Notes under the pieces: model-generated
The model's database searches: none
The model's input: the letters and a program-made list of their open reading frames with translations, nothing else
What the model was told of the DNA's origin: nothing
Translations under genes and position numbers: made by a program
Shown: positions 38,104 to 46,857 of the stretch, in pieces
Numbering within the stretch: the first letter of the stretch is position 1
Layout of the letters: each line of letters begins with the position of its first letter
NCBI GenBank assembly: GCA_963829545.1
Contig: CAWHIX010000008.1
Coordinates: 62,001-126,000, forward strand
Length of the DNA: 64,000 nt
Origin: JAXGXJ01 sp963829545
Lineage (GTDB): Bacteria > Actinomycetota > Thermoleophilia > RBG-16-64-13
Direction of reading: 5' to 3'

Positions 38104-39519
38104 ATGAGTCAGGCCGACACCCCCACCGTTCCCGACGCCGCCGAGGTGTTTGCCGCCAACTTCCGCGACCTCACCTTCCAGGATCTCCCGCAGGACGTGG
38201 TAGCCGCGACCAGGAACCAGGTGCTCGACTTCTTCGGTGTGGCTCTGGGCGGTTCCCTGGAGGCCGGAGTGGCCGAGATGAGGGACATGGTGCTGGAGTG
38301 GGGCGGCACGCCTCAGAGCAGCATCCTGCGCTGGGGCGACAAGCTGCCGGCGCCGAACGCGGCCCAGGTGAACGCCACCATGGCCCACTCCCTCGACTTC
38401 GACGACGTCCACGAGGACGCAATCATGCACCCGGGCGTGGTGGCCATCCCCACCGCCTTGGCAATGGCCGAGTACTTGGGCGGGGTGAGCGGAGAGGAGT
38501 TCATCACTGCCGTGGCGCTCGGCAGCGACTTCATCTGCCGCCTGGGCCTGGCGACCAGGCCGGGCGAGAACATCCACCAGTACGGCTGGCATCTCACCAC
38601 GCTGTACGGGTACATGACCGCGGCCGCCGTGGCCGGCCGCCTGCTGGGTCTGGACGCTGCCGGCCTCACCAACGCCATCGGCATCGGCTATCACCAATCG
38701 TCGGGCAACGGGCAGTGTGTCAAGGACGGCGCCCTCACCAAGAGGATGGGTCCCGGGATGGCCGTACGGGGCGGCATTGCTTCGGCCCTCATGGCCAAGC
38801 GGGGCATCACCGGCGCGCGCAACTCCCTGGAGGGCAAGTCAGGGATCTATCAGGTCTACCATCAGGGGCGCTACTCGCGCGAGGCCTTGATCGGCGATCT
38901 GGGCAAGCGCTTCGAGAGCGTCAACGTGTCCATCAAGCCCTACCCCTGCTGCAGGGGAGTGCACCCCTTCATCGATGCGGGGCTGGGGCTGGTCGCCAAG
39001 CACGATATCCGTCCGCAGGACGTCGAGGGTATCCTCATCAACTGCGGCGAGGGCACCAACTACCTGCTGGCGACGCCGTTCGAGGCCAAGGCCCGGCCGC
39101 GCACGTTCGTGGACTCCCAGTTCAGCATCGTGTGGGGCGTGGCCACCGCGATCGCGCGGCGACGGGCCGGCTTGGACGACTTCACCCAAGAGGCCATCGA
39201 GAGCGCCGACATCCTGGAGGTGACGGCGAAGATCTCAGTGGAGGTCGACCACGACCTCGATCGCGGAGACGTCGGCATCGAGCCTGCCCGCGTGACTGTG
39301 ACCATGCGCGACGGCGCGGTCTTCACAGAACAGGTCGATCTGCCTACCGGCACTCCGTCGCGACCTCTCTCCTTCGCCGACGTGGAGCGCAAATTCGGCG
39401 ACTGCCTCGCTCACGCCGGGCAGCCCATCTCGGAGGCAAGCGCACGGCGGCTGGTGGAGAGCATCGCGAGGCTCGAAGAGTTGGAAGACGTTCAAGAGCT
39501 GATACGAGCCGCGATCTAG
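38104..39519 (+). CDS. MmgE/PrpD-family protein
   Basis: A 471-residue protein starting after AAAGGACG. SLDFDDVHEDAIMHPGVVAIP, the Asp/His-containing active-site helix, SIKPYPCCRGVHPFIDAGL and SQFSIVWGVATAI are the conserved blocks of the MmgE/PrpD fold. Characterised members are 2-methylcitrate dehydratase and cis-aconitate decarboxylase, so a dehydration, hydration or decarboxylation step on a branched hydroxy acid is likely. Genes of this family next to HyuA/HyuB and Liv transporters recur in uncharacterised degradation clusters. It is followed after 17 bases by hyuA. Confidence 0.9.
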   Translation: MSQADTPTVPDAAEVFAANFRDLTFQDLPQDVVAATRNQVLDFFGVALGGSLEAGVAEMRDMVLEWGGTPQSSILRWGDKLPAPNAAQVNATMAHSLDFDDVHEDAIMHPGVVAIPTALAMAEYLGGVSGEEFITAVALGSDFICRLGLATRPGENIHQYGWHLTTLYGYMTAAAVAGRLLGLDAAGLTNAIGIGYHQSSGNGQCVKDGALTKRMGPGMAVRGGIASALMAKRGITGARNSLEGKSGIYQVYHQGRYSREALIGDLGKRFESVNVSIKPYPCCRGVHPFIDAGLGLVAKHDIRPQDVEGILINCGEGTNYLLATPFEAKARPRTFVDSQFSIVWGVATAIARRRAGLDDFTQEAIESADILEVTAKISVEVDHDLDRGDVGIEPARVTVTMRDGAVFTEQVDLPTGTPSRPLSFADVERKFGDCLAHAGQPISEASARRLVESIARLEELEDVQELIRAAI

Positions 39520-39536
39520 AGCGAAAGGGCTGATCG

Positions 39537-41720
39537 GTGGGCTATTACATCGGAGTCGACGGGGGAGGCACGTTCACCGACTGCGCCGCCATGGACGACG
39601 TCGGCCGCCTCTATTTTGCCAAGGCCGCCACCACCAAGGACGACTTCGCGGTGGGTATGTTCGACGCTCTGTCCGCGCTGGCACAGGACTGCGGGACCGA
39701 CGTGCCCGATCTGATCGCCTCGACCGAGCGCTTCAGCCTCGGAACGACAGTGGGCACCAATCTGCTGGTGGAGAGGCGGGGGGCCCGGACCGGCCTCCTC
39801 GCGACCGCGGGACATGGGGATTCCATCCTCATCATGCGTGGGACGGGACGGACGGCGGGGCTGGAGCTGGACATGCTCTTCCATCCTCAGGCTACGCAGA
39901 AGCCGGCTCCGCTGGTGCCCCGCGGTCTGATCAGGGAGATCGACGAGCGGATCGACTGCTCGGGGCGAGAGATCGTGCCCCTGGATGAGGCGACGGTGGA
40001 GGCGGCCGCTCGCAGTCTAGTGGAGGAAGCCGGAGTCACGGCTATCGCCATCGCCTTCCTCTGGTCGTTCAAGAACCCTGCCCACGAGTTGCGCGCCCTG
40101 GAGATCATCCGCGAGGTCTTTCCCGACGTGTACGTTTCCTGTTCGCACCGGATAGCGCCCCGCATGGGCGAATACGAGCGCACCGTGGCCACGGTCATGA
40201 ACAGCTACATCGCCCCTGCATCGGCAGCCTACTTCCGTCGGGCGGCGGATCGGCTGAAGGACGCCGGTCTCAGGCATCCTTTGCTCATCATGCAGGTGTC
40301 GGGCGGGGTGCTGCCGGCGAACAAGGCTGTGGAAACACCGCTCACGTCTCTGGGATCGGGCCCGGTGGGAGGGATCATGGGCTCGCTGTCTCTGGCCCGA
40401 CAGCTCGGCCACAGCCACATCATCGCCACCGACATGGGCGGGACGTCCTTCGAGGTGGGGCTCATCATCGACGGAGAGCCCCTGGTGGGCGAAGAGCACA
40501 TCATCGATCAGTACCGCTACAAGTTGCCCCAACTGGAGACCACCTCCATCGCCTGCGGCGGGGGAAGCCTGGCCCGTGTCGATCCGCACAGCCGCTCGGT
40601 CCGCGTGGGACCGGAGAGCGCCGGAGCCTCTCCCGGGCCGGTCTGCTATCGGCGCGGAGGCACCGAGCCGACGGTCACCGACGCCGACGTGGTCTTGGGG
40701 CTGCTTTCCGCCGACGGGTTCCTGGGAGGTCGCATGCCTCTCGACCGTGGGGCCGCCCTGGCGGCCATGGCGGCCCTGGGGGAACAGGTGGGCTTGAGCG
40801 CCGACGAGACGGCTGCCGGGATCCTGCGCATCAACAACGCGCGGGCGGCGGAGCTCATCAGACAGCAGACGGTGGTACGGGGATATGACCCCCGCGATTT
40901 CGTGGTGTACGCCTACGGTGGGGCCGGCCCCCTGCACGCCTTCGCCTACGCCAAGGAGTTGGGCGTGAAGGGCGTAGTCGTACCGCTGGGCAACGGCGCC
41001 TCCACGCTTTCGGCCTACGGCTGCTCCACGTCCAATCTCGTGCTGAACGTGGAGAAGGAGGGGCTCTTCTTCGCCCCCCTCCCGGTGGACGAACTCAACG
41101 TTCTTCTGGCGGGACTGGAGAAGCAGGCTCTTGTCTCCATGTTGGAGATGGGCAAGTCGGCCGAAGAGGTGGAGATGGAGCGCTTCGGGCTCATGCGCTA
41201 CAGCGGTCAGTGGCTGCACAGCCTGCTGGTGCGCATGCCTTCCGGCGAGTTGACCTCCGCCGCTCTCGAGCGGGTGGTGAACGACTTCCGCTCCATGTAT
41301 GACGCGCTGTACGGCCACGGAGCCGGTGTGGTCTCGCAAGGTGTGGAACTGATAACCACGAGGGTGCGCGCCGTCGTCAGGTTGCAGCGACCCGCTCAAG
41401 CGGCCGAACGGGCCATCGAGAAGCCGGCCGCCGAAGCCGGCCGCCTGGGATCGAGAGAGATCTTCTGGCCCGACCGCATGGAGCGCCTGGAGAGCGAGGT
41501 CTACGACGGCCGGGAACTGCGCTTCGGTCACCGCGTTCTGGGACCGGCGGTGGTGGAGCTACCCTACACCTCCATCGCCGTGGGGGTGGACCAGTCGCTC
41601 GAGTGCGATCCCTTTGGCAACTTCGTGCTGAGCCTCGAGCGCCCCACGGGGCACATCCGCCCCGACGACGAAGCGAACCTCGTCGATCTGGAGCCGTCTG
41701 TTCAGGGGGGCCGGCGCTGA
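39537..41720 (+). CDS. Hydantoinase A / acetone carboxylase beta-type subunit (HyuA)
   Basis: A 727-residue ATP-grasping ASKHA-fold protein. Phosphate-binding loops YYIGVDGGGTFTDCAAM near the start and IIATDMGGTSFEVGLI mid-protein, with a late VYAYGGAGPLHAFAYAKELG, are diagnostic of HyuA, 5-oxoprolinase A and acetone carboxylase beta subunits. It uses ATP to phosphorylate its substrate before hydrolysis or carboxylation by the partner HyuB-type subunit, the next gene, which overlaps by a single base (TGATG). Start GTG at 39537 after AAAGGG. An uncorrected intact gene. Confidence 0.9.
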   Translation: MGYYIGVDGGGTFTDCAAMDDVGRLYFAKAATTKDDFAVGMFDALSALAQDCGTDVPDLIASTERFSLGTTVGTNLLVERRGARTGLLATAGHGDSILIMRGTGRTAGLELDMLFHPQATQKPAPLVPRGLIREIDERIDCSGREIVPLDEATVEAAARSLVEEAGVTAIAIAFLWSFKNPAHELRALEIIREVFPDVYVSCSHRIAPRMGEYERTVATVMNSYIAPASAAYFRRAADRLKDAGLRHPLLIMQVSGGVLPANKAVETPLTSLGSGPVGGIMGSLSLARQLGHSHIIATDMGGTSFEVGLIIDGEPLVGEEHIIDQYRYKLPQLETTSIACGGGSLARVDPHSRSVRVGPESAGASPGPVCYRRGGTEPTVTDADVVLGLLSADGFLGGRMPLDRGAALAAMAALGEQVGLSADETAAGILRINNARAAELIRQQTVVRGYDPRDFVVYAYGGAGPLHAFAYAKELGVKGVVVPLGNGASTLSAYGCSTSNLVLNVEKEGLFFAPLPVDELNVLLAGLEKQALVSMLEMGKSAEEVEMERFGLMRYSGQWLHSLLVRMPSGELTSAALERVVNDFRSMYDALYGHGAGVVSQGVELITTRVRAVVRLQRPAQAAERAIEKPAAEAGRLGSREIFWPDRMERLESEVYDGRELRFGHRVLGPAVVELPYTSIAVGVDQSLECDPFGNFVLSLERPTGHIRPDDEANLVDLEPSVQGGRR

Positions 41721-44032
41721 TGACGGCCGAAGCTCGGAACGCGCCCATGGCGGCGGACGTGCTCTGGGACGGCATCGCCCGCGGCTACGCCCCGCCCGAG
41801 GTGCTCTCCATCAGCCCGAGGCTGCGCCTGCAGACCGCGGAGGATCCCGAAGTGGATCCCATCTCCTACGAGGTCATCCGTAACAGCCTGCAGAACATCA
41901 ACCTGGAGAACGGCCACACCATCCAGAAGCTCAGCATCTCGCCCATCACCATGATCAATCGCGACTTCCAGTGCGCCATCCTCACCGAGACCGGCGACGT
42001 GATGTTCATGGGTCCCTACCTCATGTATCTGGCCAACACTCTGGGCATCATGACCAAGTGGGTGCTCGAGAACCGCAGCGAGTCTCCTGGGATCGACGAC
42101 GGCGACGTGTTCCTGTGCAGCGACCCGTATGTGGGGAGCTCGCATCAGCAGGACACCGAACTGACCTCTCCGGTGTTCTGGGAGGACGAGCTCTTCTGCT
42201 GGGTGGCCAACTCGGTGCACTACAGCGACGTTGGCGGTCCGGCCCCGGGAAGCTTCTGCCTGAGTTCTCAGACCATCTGGGAGGACCCGCCTCTCTTCCC
42301 GCCCATGAAGCTGGTGGAGAGGGGCACTCTCCGTGCGGACATGGAACAACTCTTCCTGCGCCAGTCGCGAGTGCCGGCCACCGTGGCCATGGACCTGCAC
42401 GCGGCGCTCGCCGGTCTGACCGTTTCTCGACAGCGCATCCTCAAGCTGCTTGAGCGCTATGGGGCCAAGACCGTGAAAGCCGTCATGAAGAAGACCCTGG
42501 ACGCCAGCGAGCGGGCCTTTCTCGAGAAACTGCAGATGATCCCCGACGGACGCTGGTCGGAGCGCATCTACACGGAGGCGGCGCTCCCCGGCGACACGGG
42601 CATCTACGTGAGCCAGGTGAACATCACCAAGGAAGGCGACTACCTCTACGTGGATAACGAGGGGACCTCGCCCCAGGTGGGCGCCATCAACAACACCTAT
42701 GCCGGCTTCGTGGGCGGCGTGCTGGCCCCGCTGACGCTCATGCTCGCCTACGACCTGGGTGGTGTCTGCGGCGGTCTCAGCCGCCGGGTGAAGTTCCGTC
42801 CGGTCCCCGGCACCATCACCTGCGCGGACTACCCGGCTCCCGTGAGCGGCGCGGGAGTGTGCAACATGCCCATGGTCGTGGCCACGGCGACGGGGGCGAC
42901 GGCCAAGATGGTGGCCTGCGCAGATCCCCCGCTGCGAGACAAGGCCATCGGCATCGCCGACGTCCATGCCTACGGTGGGTGGATCTTCAACGGCATCAAT
43001 CAGCACGGGCAGTTCTTCATGGCCATGCATTCCGGGATGGCACCTGGTGCCGTCCCGGCCTCCACGAGCCGCGACGGCATAGACACGGGGGGCATCTACT
43101 GGGTTCCGGGTATGGAGGCCTCCAACGTGGAGGACAACGAGATGTCCTGGCCGGTGCTCACCCTGTACCGCAGGGAGAACCGGGCCGGCGCCGCCGGCGC
43201 CGGCCGCTACCGGAGCGGGGTCGCCGCCGAAGAAGCCTGGATCCTGCACGGCACCGACAGCCTGGACACGCAGGTGTACAACAACGAGAGCTTCGCCAAG
43301 TGCCAGGGGCTCCTGGGTGGCAATCCAGGGGGCCGGGCCTTCTTCCGGCTCAAACGGGATTCGGACGTGCGCGCCCGGTTGAGCGCCGGCACCGTTCCCC
43401 AGGACTTCGACGGCATCGAGGGCCAGGAGCTGCCTCTCTACTGGAAGGGCAAGCCCATCGAGTTGGAGCAGACCTCGGTGTGGACGCTGAACCTGCCCAA
43501 CTTCGCCGGCTATGGCGACCCACTCGACCGCGACTCCGAGGCGGTAGCCTGGGACGTGTCGGAGGGCAAGACCAGCGCGGCGGACGCGCTCGAGGTCTAT
43601 GGGGTGATCGTCGACGAGACGGGTGCGGTCGACGAGCAGAGGACGGTGGAGGAACGGGCGGGGCGCAGACGGAGACGACTGCTCGGCAGCACGCCGCCGA
43701 AGGAGGCTGGAGCCGGCGCGGGGCCGCTCGACAGCTCCCCTGGCAGGACCATAAGCGACGCGCTCCGGACTGTGCGCACACCGGCCGGTGCCCGCTACGC
43801 CTGCGTGTGTGGTCGGGACTTGGGGCCGCTGGACCAGAATTTCAAGGATTCCTGCTCGGTGAGCGAGGGCGCCGTCGATTCTGTCGGCCCCGGCTATGCC
43901 TCCTTCGCGCCCGAGATGATGGACAAGATGTGCTTCAGGGAGTTCTTCTGCCCGGGCTGCGGCGCGCGGTTGTCTACGGAGATAGCCCGCCGCGGGGACG
44001 ACTACCTGTGGGATATCGAGCTACGGCTCTGA
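41720..44032 (+). CDS. HyuB/acetone carboxylase alpha-type subunit fused to a gamma-like zinc domain
   Basis: A 770-residue protein. Residues 1-620 are HyuB-like: DPISYEVIRNSLQNINLENG, VFLCSDPYVGSSHQQD, HYSDVGGPAPGS and YPAPVSGAGVCN. After a basic Arg linker around residues 645-670 the tail (residues 690-770) has YACVCGRDLG, DSCSVSEGAV, MCFREFFCPGCGA, with Cys695, Cys697, Cys744 and Cys747 placed like the zinc site of acetone/acetophenone carboxylase gamma subunits. Such gamma proteins are normally separate genes. The fusion, with the HyuA subunit upstream, suggests an ATP-dependent carboxylase rather than a hydantoinase, acting on a ketone or similar carbonyl compound. Confidence 0.82.
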   Translation: MTAEARNAPMAADVLWDGIARGYAPPEVLSISPRLRLQTAEDPEVDPISYEVIRNSLQNINLENGHTIQKLSISPITMINRDFQCAILTETGDVMFMGPYLMYLANTLGIMTKWVLENRSESPGIDDGDVFLCSDPYVGSSHQQDTELTSPVFWEDELFCWVANSVHYSDVGGPAPGSFCLSSQTIWEDPPLFPPMKLVERGTLRADMEQLFLRQSRVPATVAMDLHAALAGLTVSRQRILKLLERYGAKTVKAVMKKTLDASERAFLEKLQMIPDGRWSERIYTEAALPGDTGIYVSQVNITKEGDYLYVDNEGTSPQVGAINNTYAGFVGGVLAPLTLMLAYDLGGVCGGLSRRVKFRPVPGTITCADYPAPVSGAGVCNMPMVVATATGATAKMVACADPPLRDKAIGIADVHAYGGWIFNGINQHGQFFMAMHSGMAPGAVPASTSRDGIDTGGIYWVPGMEASNVEDNEMSWPVLTLYRRENRAGAAGAGRYRSGVAAEEAWILHGTDSLDTQVYNNESFAKCQGLLGGNPGGRAFFRLKRDSDVRARLSAGTVPQDFDGIEGQELPLYWKGKPIELEQTSVWTLNLPNFAGYGDPLDRDSEAVAWDVSEGKTSAADALEVYGVIVDETGAVDEQRTVEERAGRRRRRLLGSTPPKEAGAGAGPLDSSPGRTISDALRTVRTPAGARYACVCGRDLGPLDQNFKDSCSVSEGAVDSVGPGYASFAPEMMDKMCFREFFCPGCGARLSTEIARRGDDYLWDIELRL

Positions 44033-44047
44033 GCGAGGCAAGAAAGC

Positions 44048-44078
44048 CCGACAAGCGCCGCCATGCGGGCGCTGTCGG
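44048..44078 (+). terminator. Intercistronic hairpin after the carboxylase genes
   Basis: CCGACA (44048-44053) plus GCGCC (44055-44059) pair with GGCGC (44068-44072) and TGTCGG (44073-44078), an 11-bp stem with a single bulged A. It lies in the 65-base gap to the SDR gene. No T-run, so more likely an mRNA stabiliser or processing site. Confidence 0.4.
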
Positions 44079-44097
44079 CCGGTAAGGGGAGGCATTG

Positions 44098-44892
44098 ATG
44101 TTGCTAGAAGATCGGGTGGCCATCGTCACGGGGGCGGCGAAAGGGATGGGCCGGGCCATGTGCGTGCTTTTTGCGCAGGAGGGCGCCCGCGTGACCATAG
44201 CCGATATCGACACGGCGCAGGCCGACGAGACCCTGCGCGCGGTCCAGGCGGCCGGCGGCCAGGGTCTGGTGGTCAAGTGCGACGTCACGGACCCCGTCCA
44301 GGTGAAGGAGATGGTGGCGGCTACGGTCGCGGCCTTCGGCAAGATCGACATCCTGGTCAACAACGCCGGGGCCGTCGTGGGTGCGCACGGCAAGCCGACC
44401 AACCTGAGCGTCCTCAGCGAGGAAGCCTGGGACCGCGTCGTGGACCTCAACCTCAAGGCCGTCTTCCTCTGCAGCAAGGAAGTCGTGCCCCACCTCAAGG
44501 CCAACGGCTACGGCAAGATCCTCAACATGTCGTCGCTGGGTGCCATCAGTCCGCCGTCCCCACACCCGCACTATCACGCAGCCAAGGCGGGAGTGCTGGG
44601 GCTCACCTACGACATGGCGGCCGAGCTTGGGCCGCACAACATCTACGTCAACGCCATCATGCCGGGTCCCGTCCGCACGCCGTTCTTCGACGAGATCGTG
44701 GAATCGAAGACCCCTGAAGAGACCGCTGCTTTCTTCGCCATGATCGGCGGAATGGCGCCCCTGGGCCGCATGGGTGAGCCGGAGGATGTCGCCAAAGCCG
44801 CGTTGTTCCTCGTCTCGGACATGTCGTCGTACGTCACCGGCGCGGTCCTTCCCGTATCCGGGGGGCTGCCGCTCCCAAATCAGGCTGGATAA
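44098..44892 (+). CDS. Short-chain dehydrogenase/reductase 1
   Basis: A 264-residue SDR: cofactor loop VTGAAKGMGRAM, Asp in ITIADIDT (prefers NAD), NNAG motif LVNNAGAVV, catalytic MSSLG serine and YHAAK (Tyr-x3-Lys), and a final SYVTGAVLPVSGG. It oxidises or reduces an alcohol/ketone pair in the cytoplasm. GGGAGG six bases before the ATG. Lying between the carboxylase subunits and the aldehyde oxidoreductase, it probably handles the alcohol or ketone intermediate. Confidence 0.92.
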   Translation: MLLEDRVAIVTGAAKGMGRAMCVLFAQEGARVTIADIDTAQADETLRAVQAAGGQGLVVKCDVTDPVQVKEMVAATVAAFGKIDILVNNAGAVVGAHGKPTNLSVLSEEAWDRVVDLNLKAVFLCSKEVVPHLKANGYGKILNMSSLGAISPPSPHPHYHAAKAGVLGLTYDMAAELGPHNIYVNAIMPGPVRTPFFDEIVESKTPEETAAFFAMIGGMAPLGRMGEPEDVAKAALFLVSDMSSYVTGAVLPVSGGLPLPNQAG

Positions 44893-44901
44893 GGTGAAAG
44901 C

Positions 44902-46794
44902 ATGACGGACGAGAAGACGATCGAGAAGCCCTGGAGCGGCATGACCTGCAAGATACTGCGGGTGGACCTCTCCAGCGGGGAGACCTCTCTGGAGGAGCGG
45001 GACGAGCGCTACTACCGCAAGTGGCTGGGTGGATCGGGACTGATCGCGCAGATCCTGCTCACCGAGGTGCCGGCAGGGGTCGACGCGCTCGGCCCCGAGA
45101 ACAAGCTGGTGTTCGCCCTCAGCCCCGTCGCGGGCACGCCGGTCTATGCGACCGGCCGCAACGGCGTGGGCGGAAAGTCGCCCCTGAGCGGCGGCATCGC
45201 CCTGTGCCAGGTGGGTGAGACCTGGGGAGCCGAACTGAAGAAGGCGGGTTACGACGTCCTCATCGTGGAGGGCCGGGCGGAGAAGCCTGTCTACCTGTAC
45301 ATCAAGGATGGCGAGGTCACCATCCGCGACGCCGGCGCGCTGTGGGGTCTGCAGACCAAGGAGACCCAGGCTGCGATACGCGAAGAACTGGGCGACTCGC
45401 GGACCCGCGTGGCCATGATCGGGCCCGGCGGGGAGAACCTGGTTCCCTACGCCTGCATCATGAACGGCCCCTACGACGCCGCCGGCCGCGGAGGACTGGG
45501 GGCGGTCATGGGCTCGAAAAACCTCAAAGCGGTCGCTGTGCGGGGCACCGGCCGGCCGCGGGTGTTCGATCGGGAGGGCGTCAAGGCCTTCAACGCCTGG
45601 CTCACGCAGAAGCACTGGAAGGAGTTCTGGCTGCAGCAGGTGCTGCCCGAGTACGGCACCGGGGGACCCGAGATGGAGGGAATGGAGGCCATCGGTCATC
45701 TTCCCGTGCACAACTGGAGGGGGGCTCCGTTCGCGGAGGGGATCAAGAAGCTCCACGGCGGCGCGCTCAAAGAGAGGATGGGCCTGTCTCAAGAGGGTTG
45801 CTACAACTGCCCGCTCCGCTGCAAGAAGCGGCTACATTCCGGCGCGCCGTATTTCGTCGACCCTGAGTACGGAGGACCTGAGTACGAGTCGATGTGCGGC
45901 CTGGGAACCAACCTTGAGGTCGACGACCCCGAGGCCATGGTCAAGGCCAACGAGTTGTGTAACGCCTACTCCCTCGACGCCATCTCGTGCAGCACGACCA
46001 TCGCCTTCGCCATGGAGTGTTTCGAGAAGGGTCTGCTGACCCTTGAAGACACCGGAGGCCTGGAACTGCGCTTCGGCAACGGACCGGCGCTGGTGAAGTG
46101 CGTGGAGCTTATCGGCCGGCGTGAGGGCATCGGCGACTTGTTGGCCGAGGGCTCGGCCCGCGCCGCGGCCAAGATCGGCCGCGGGGCCGAAGCCCTGTCG
46201 GTGGAGGTGAAGGGTGTCCATCCGGGCATGCATGAACCTCGTCTCAACCCCGCCTTTGCTCTCGGTTTCATGGTCAACCCCAACGGTGCCGATCACTGCG
46301 CCAACGTGCACGACGACCTCTTCGCCGCAGAGCACGGCATCAAGGACTTCGCCATGCTCGGCTTCTACGACACGGTGCCGTTCGAGGACATCGGCCCGCG
46401 CAAGGTGGCCCTGTTCAAGGTGGGGCACATCCGAGAGTTCCTCAACGACTGCCTGCTCACGTGCCACCTGGCGTACGTGGGCGTGACCTTCGACGCACCG
46501 GTTGAGATCCTCCGCAAGGTCACCGGTTGGGACGTCGGTGTGGCCGAGCTGATCCGCAGCGGAGAACGCATCCTCACCGCCGCCCGGCTCTTCAACATCA
46601 ATCAGGGTCTTACGGCGGATGACGACCGACTGCCTCCTCGCTTCTTCGAAGACAAGACCGATGGTCCGTTTGTGGCCGGACTCGACCCGGAGAAGATGGA
46701 GAAGGCCAAGAAGTACTACTACACCCTCATGGGTTGGGACCAGAACGGAGTGCCTACGCCCGAGAGGGTCGAGGAACTCTACATCTATGACTGA
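44902..46794 (+). CDS. Aldehyde:ferredoxin oxidoreductase (tungsten/AOR family)
   Basis: A 630-residue protein of full family length. The N-terminal ILRVDLSSGETS, GSGLIAQILLTEVPAGVDAL and YATGRNGVGGKSPLSGGIAL bind the bis-pterin tungsten cofactor; the [4Fe-4S] ligands are Cys300, Cys303 and Cys307 (GCYNCPLRC) plus Cys517 or Cys521 (NDCLLTC). YGGPEYESMCGLGTNLEVDD is the usual ligand-side motif. AOR-family enzymes oxidise aldehydes to acids, reducing ferredoxin, or catalyse benzoyl-CoA-type reductions. No signal peptide. It needs a MoaD-type sulfur carrier, and one lies 4 kb downstream. It likely removes an aldehyde in the neighbouring pathway. Confidence 0.93.
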   Translation: MTDEKTIEKPWSGMTCKILRVDLSSGETSLEERDERYYRKWLGGSGLIAQILLTEVPAGVDALGPENKLVFALSPVAGTPVYATGRNGVGGKSPLSGGIALCQVGETWGAELKKAGYDVLIVEGRAEKPVYLYIKDGEVTIRDAGALWGLQTKETQAAIREELGDSRTRVAMIGPGGENLVPYACIMNGPYDAAGRGGLGAVMGSKNLKAVAVRGTGRPRVFDREGVKAFNAWLTQKHWKEFWLQQVLPEYGTGGPEMEGMEAIGHLPVHNWRGAPFAEGIKKLHGGALKERMGLSQEGCYNCPLRCKKRLHSGAPYFVDPEYGGPEYESMCGLGTNLEVDDPEAMVKANELCNAYSLDAISCSTTIAFAMECFEKGLLTLEDTGGLELRFGNGPALVKCVELIGRREGIGDLLAEGSARAAAKIGRGAEALSVEVKGVHPGMHEPRLNPAFALGFMVNPNGADHCANVHDDLFAAEHGIKDFAMLGFYDTVPFEDIGPRKVALFKVGHIREFLNDCLLTCHLAYVGVTFDAPVEILRKVTGWDVGVAELIRSGERILTAARLFNINQGLTADDDRLPPRFFEDKTDGPFVAGLDPEKMEKAKKYYYTLMGWDQNGVPTPERVEELYIYD

Positions 46795-46857
46795 GCGGCG
46801 CTACATGACTGAGTGGACGCCGGACGGATCTCGCGGCGCGAGATGGGAGGAGCGACC

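Noticed and set aside
39537..44032. A true hydantoinase or 5-oxoprolinase
   Set aside because: The gamma-like zinc tail on HyuB and the redox neighbours point to a carboxylase, though this is not proven.
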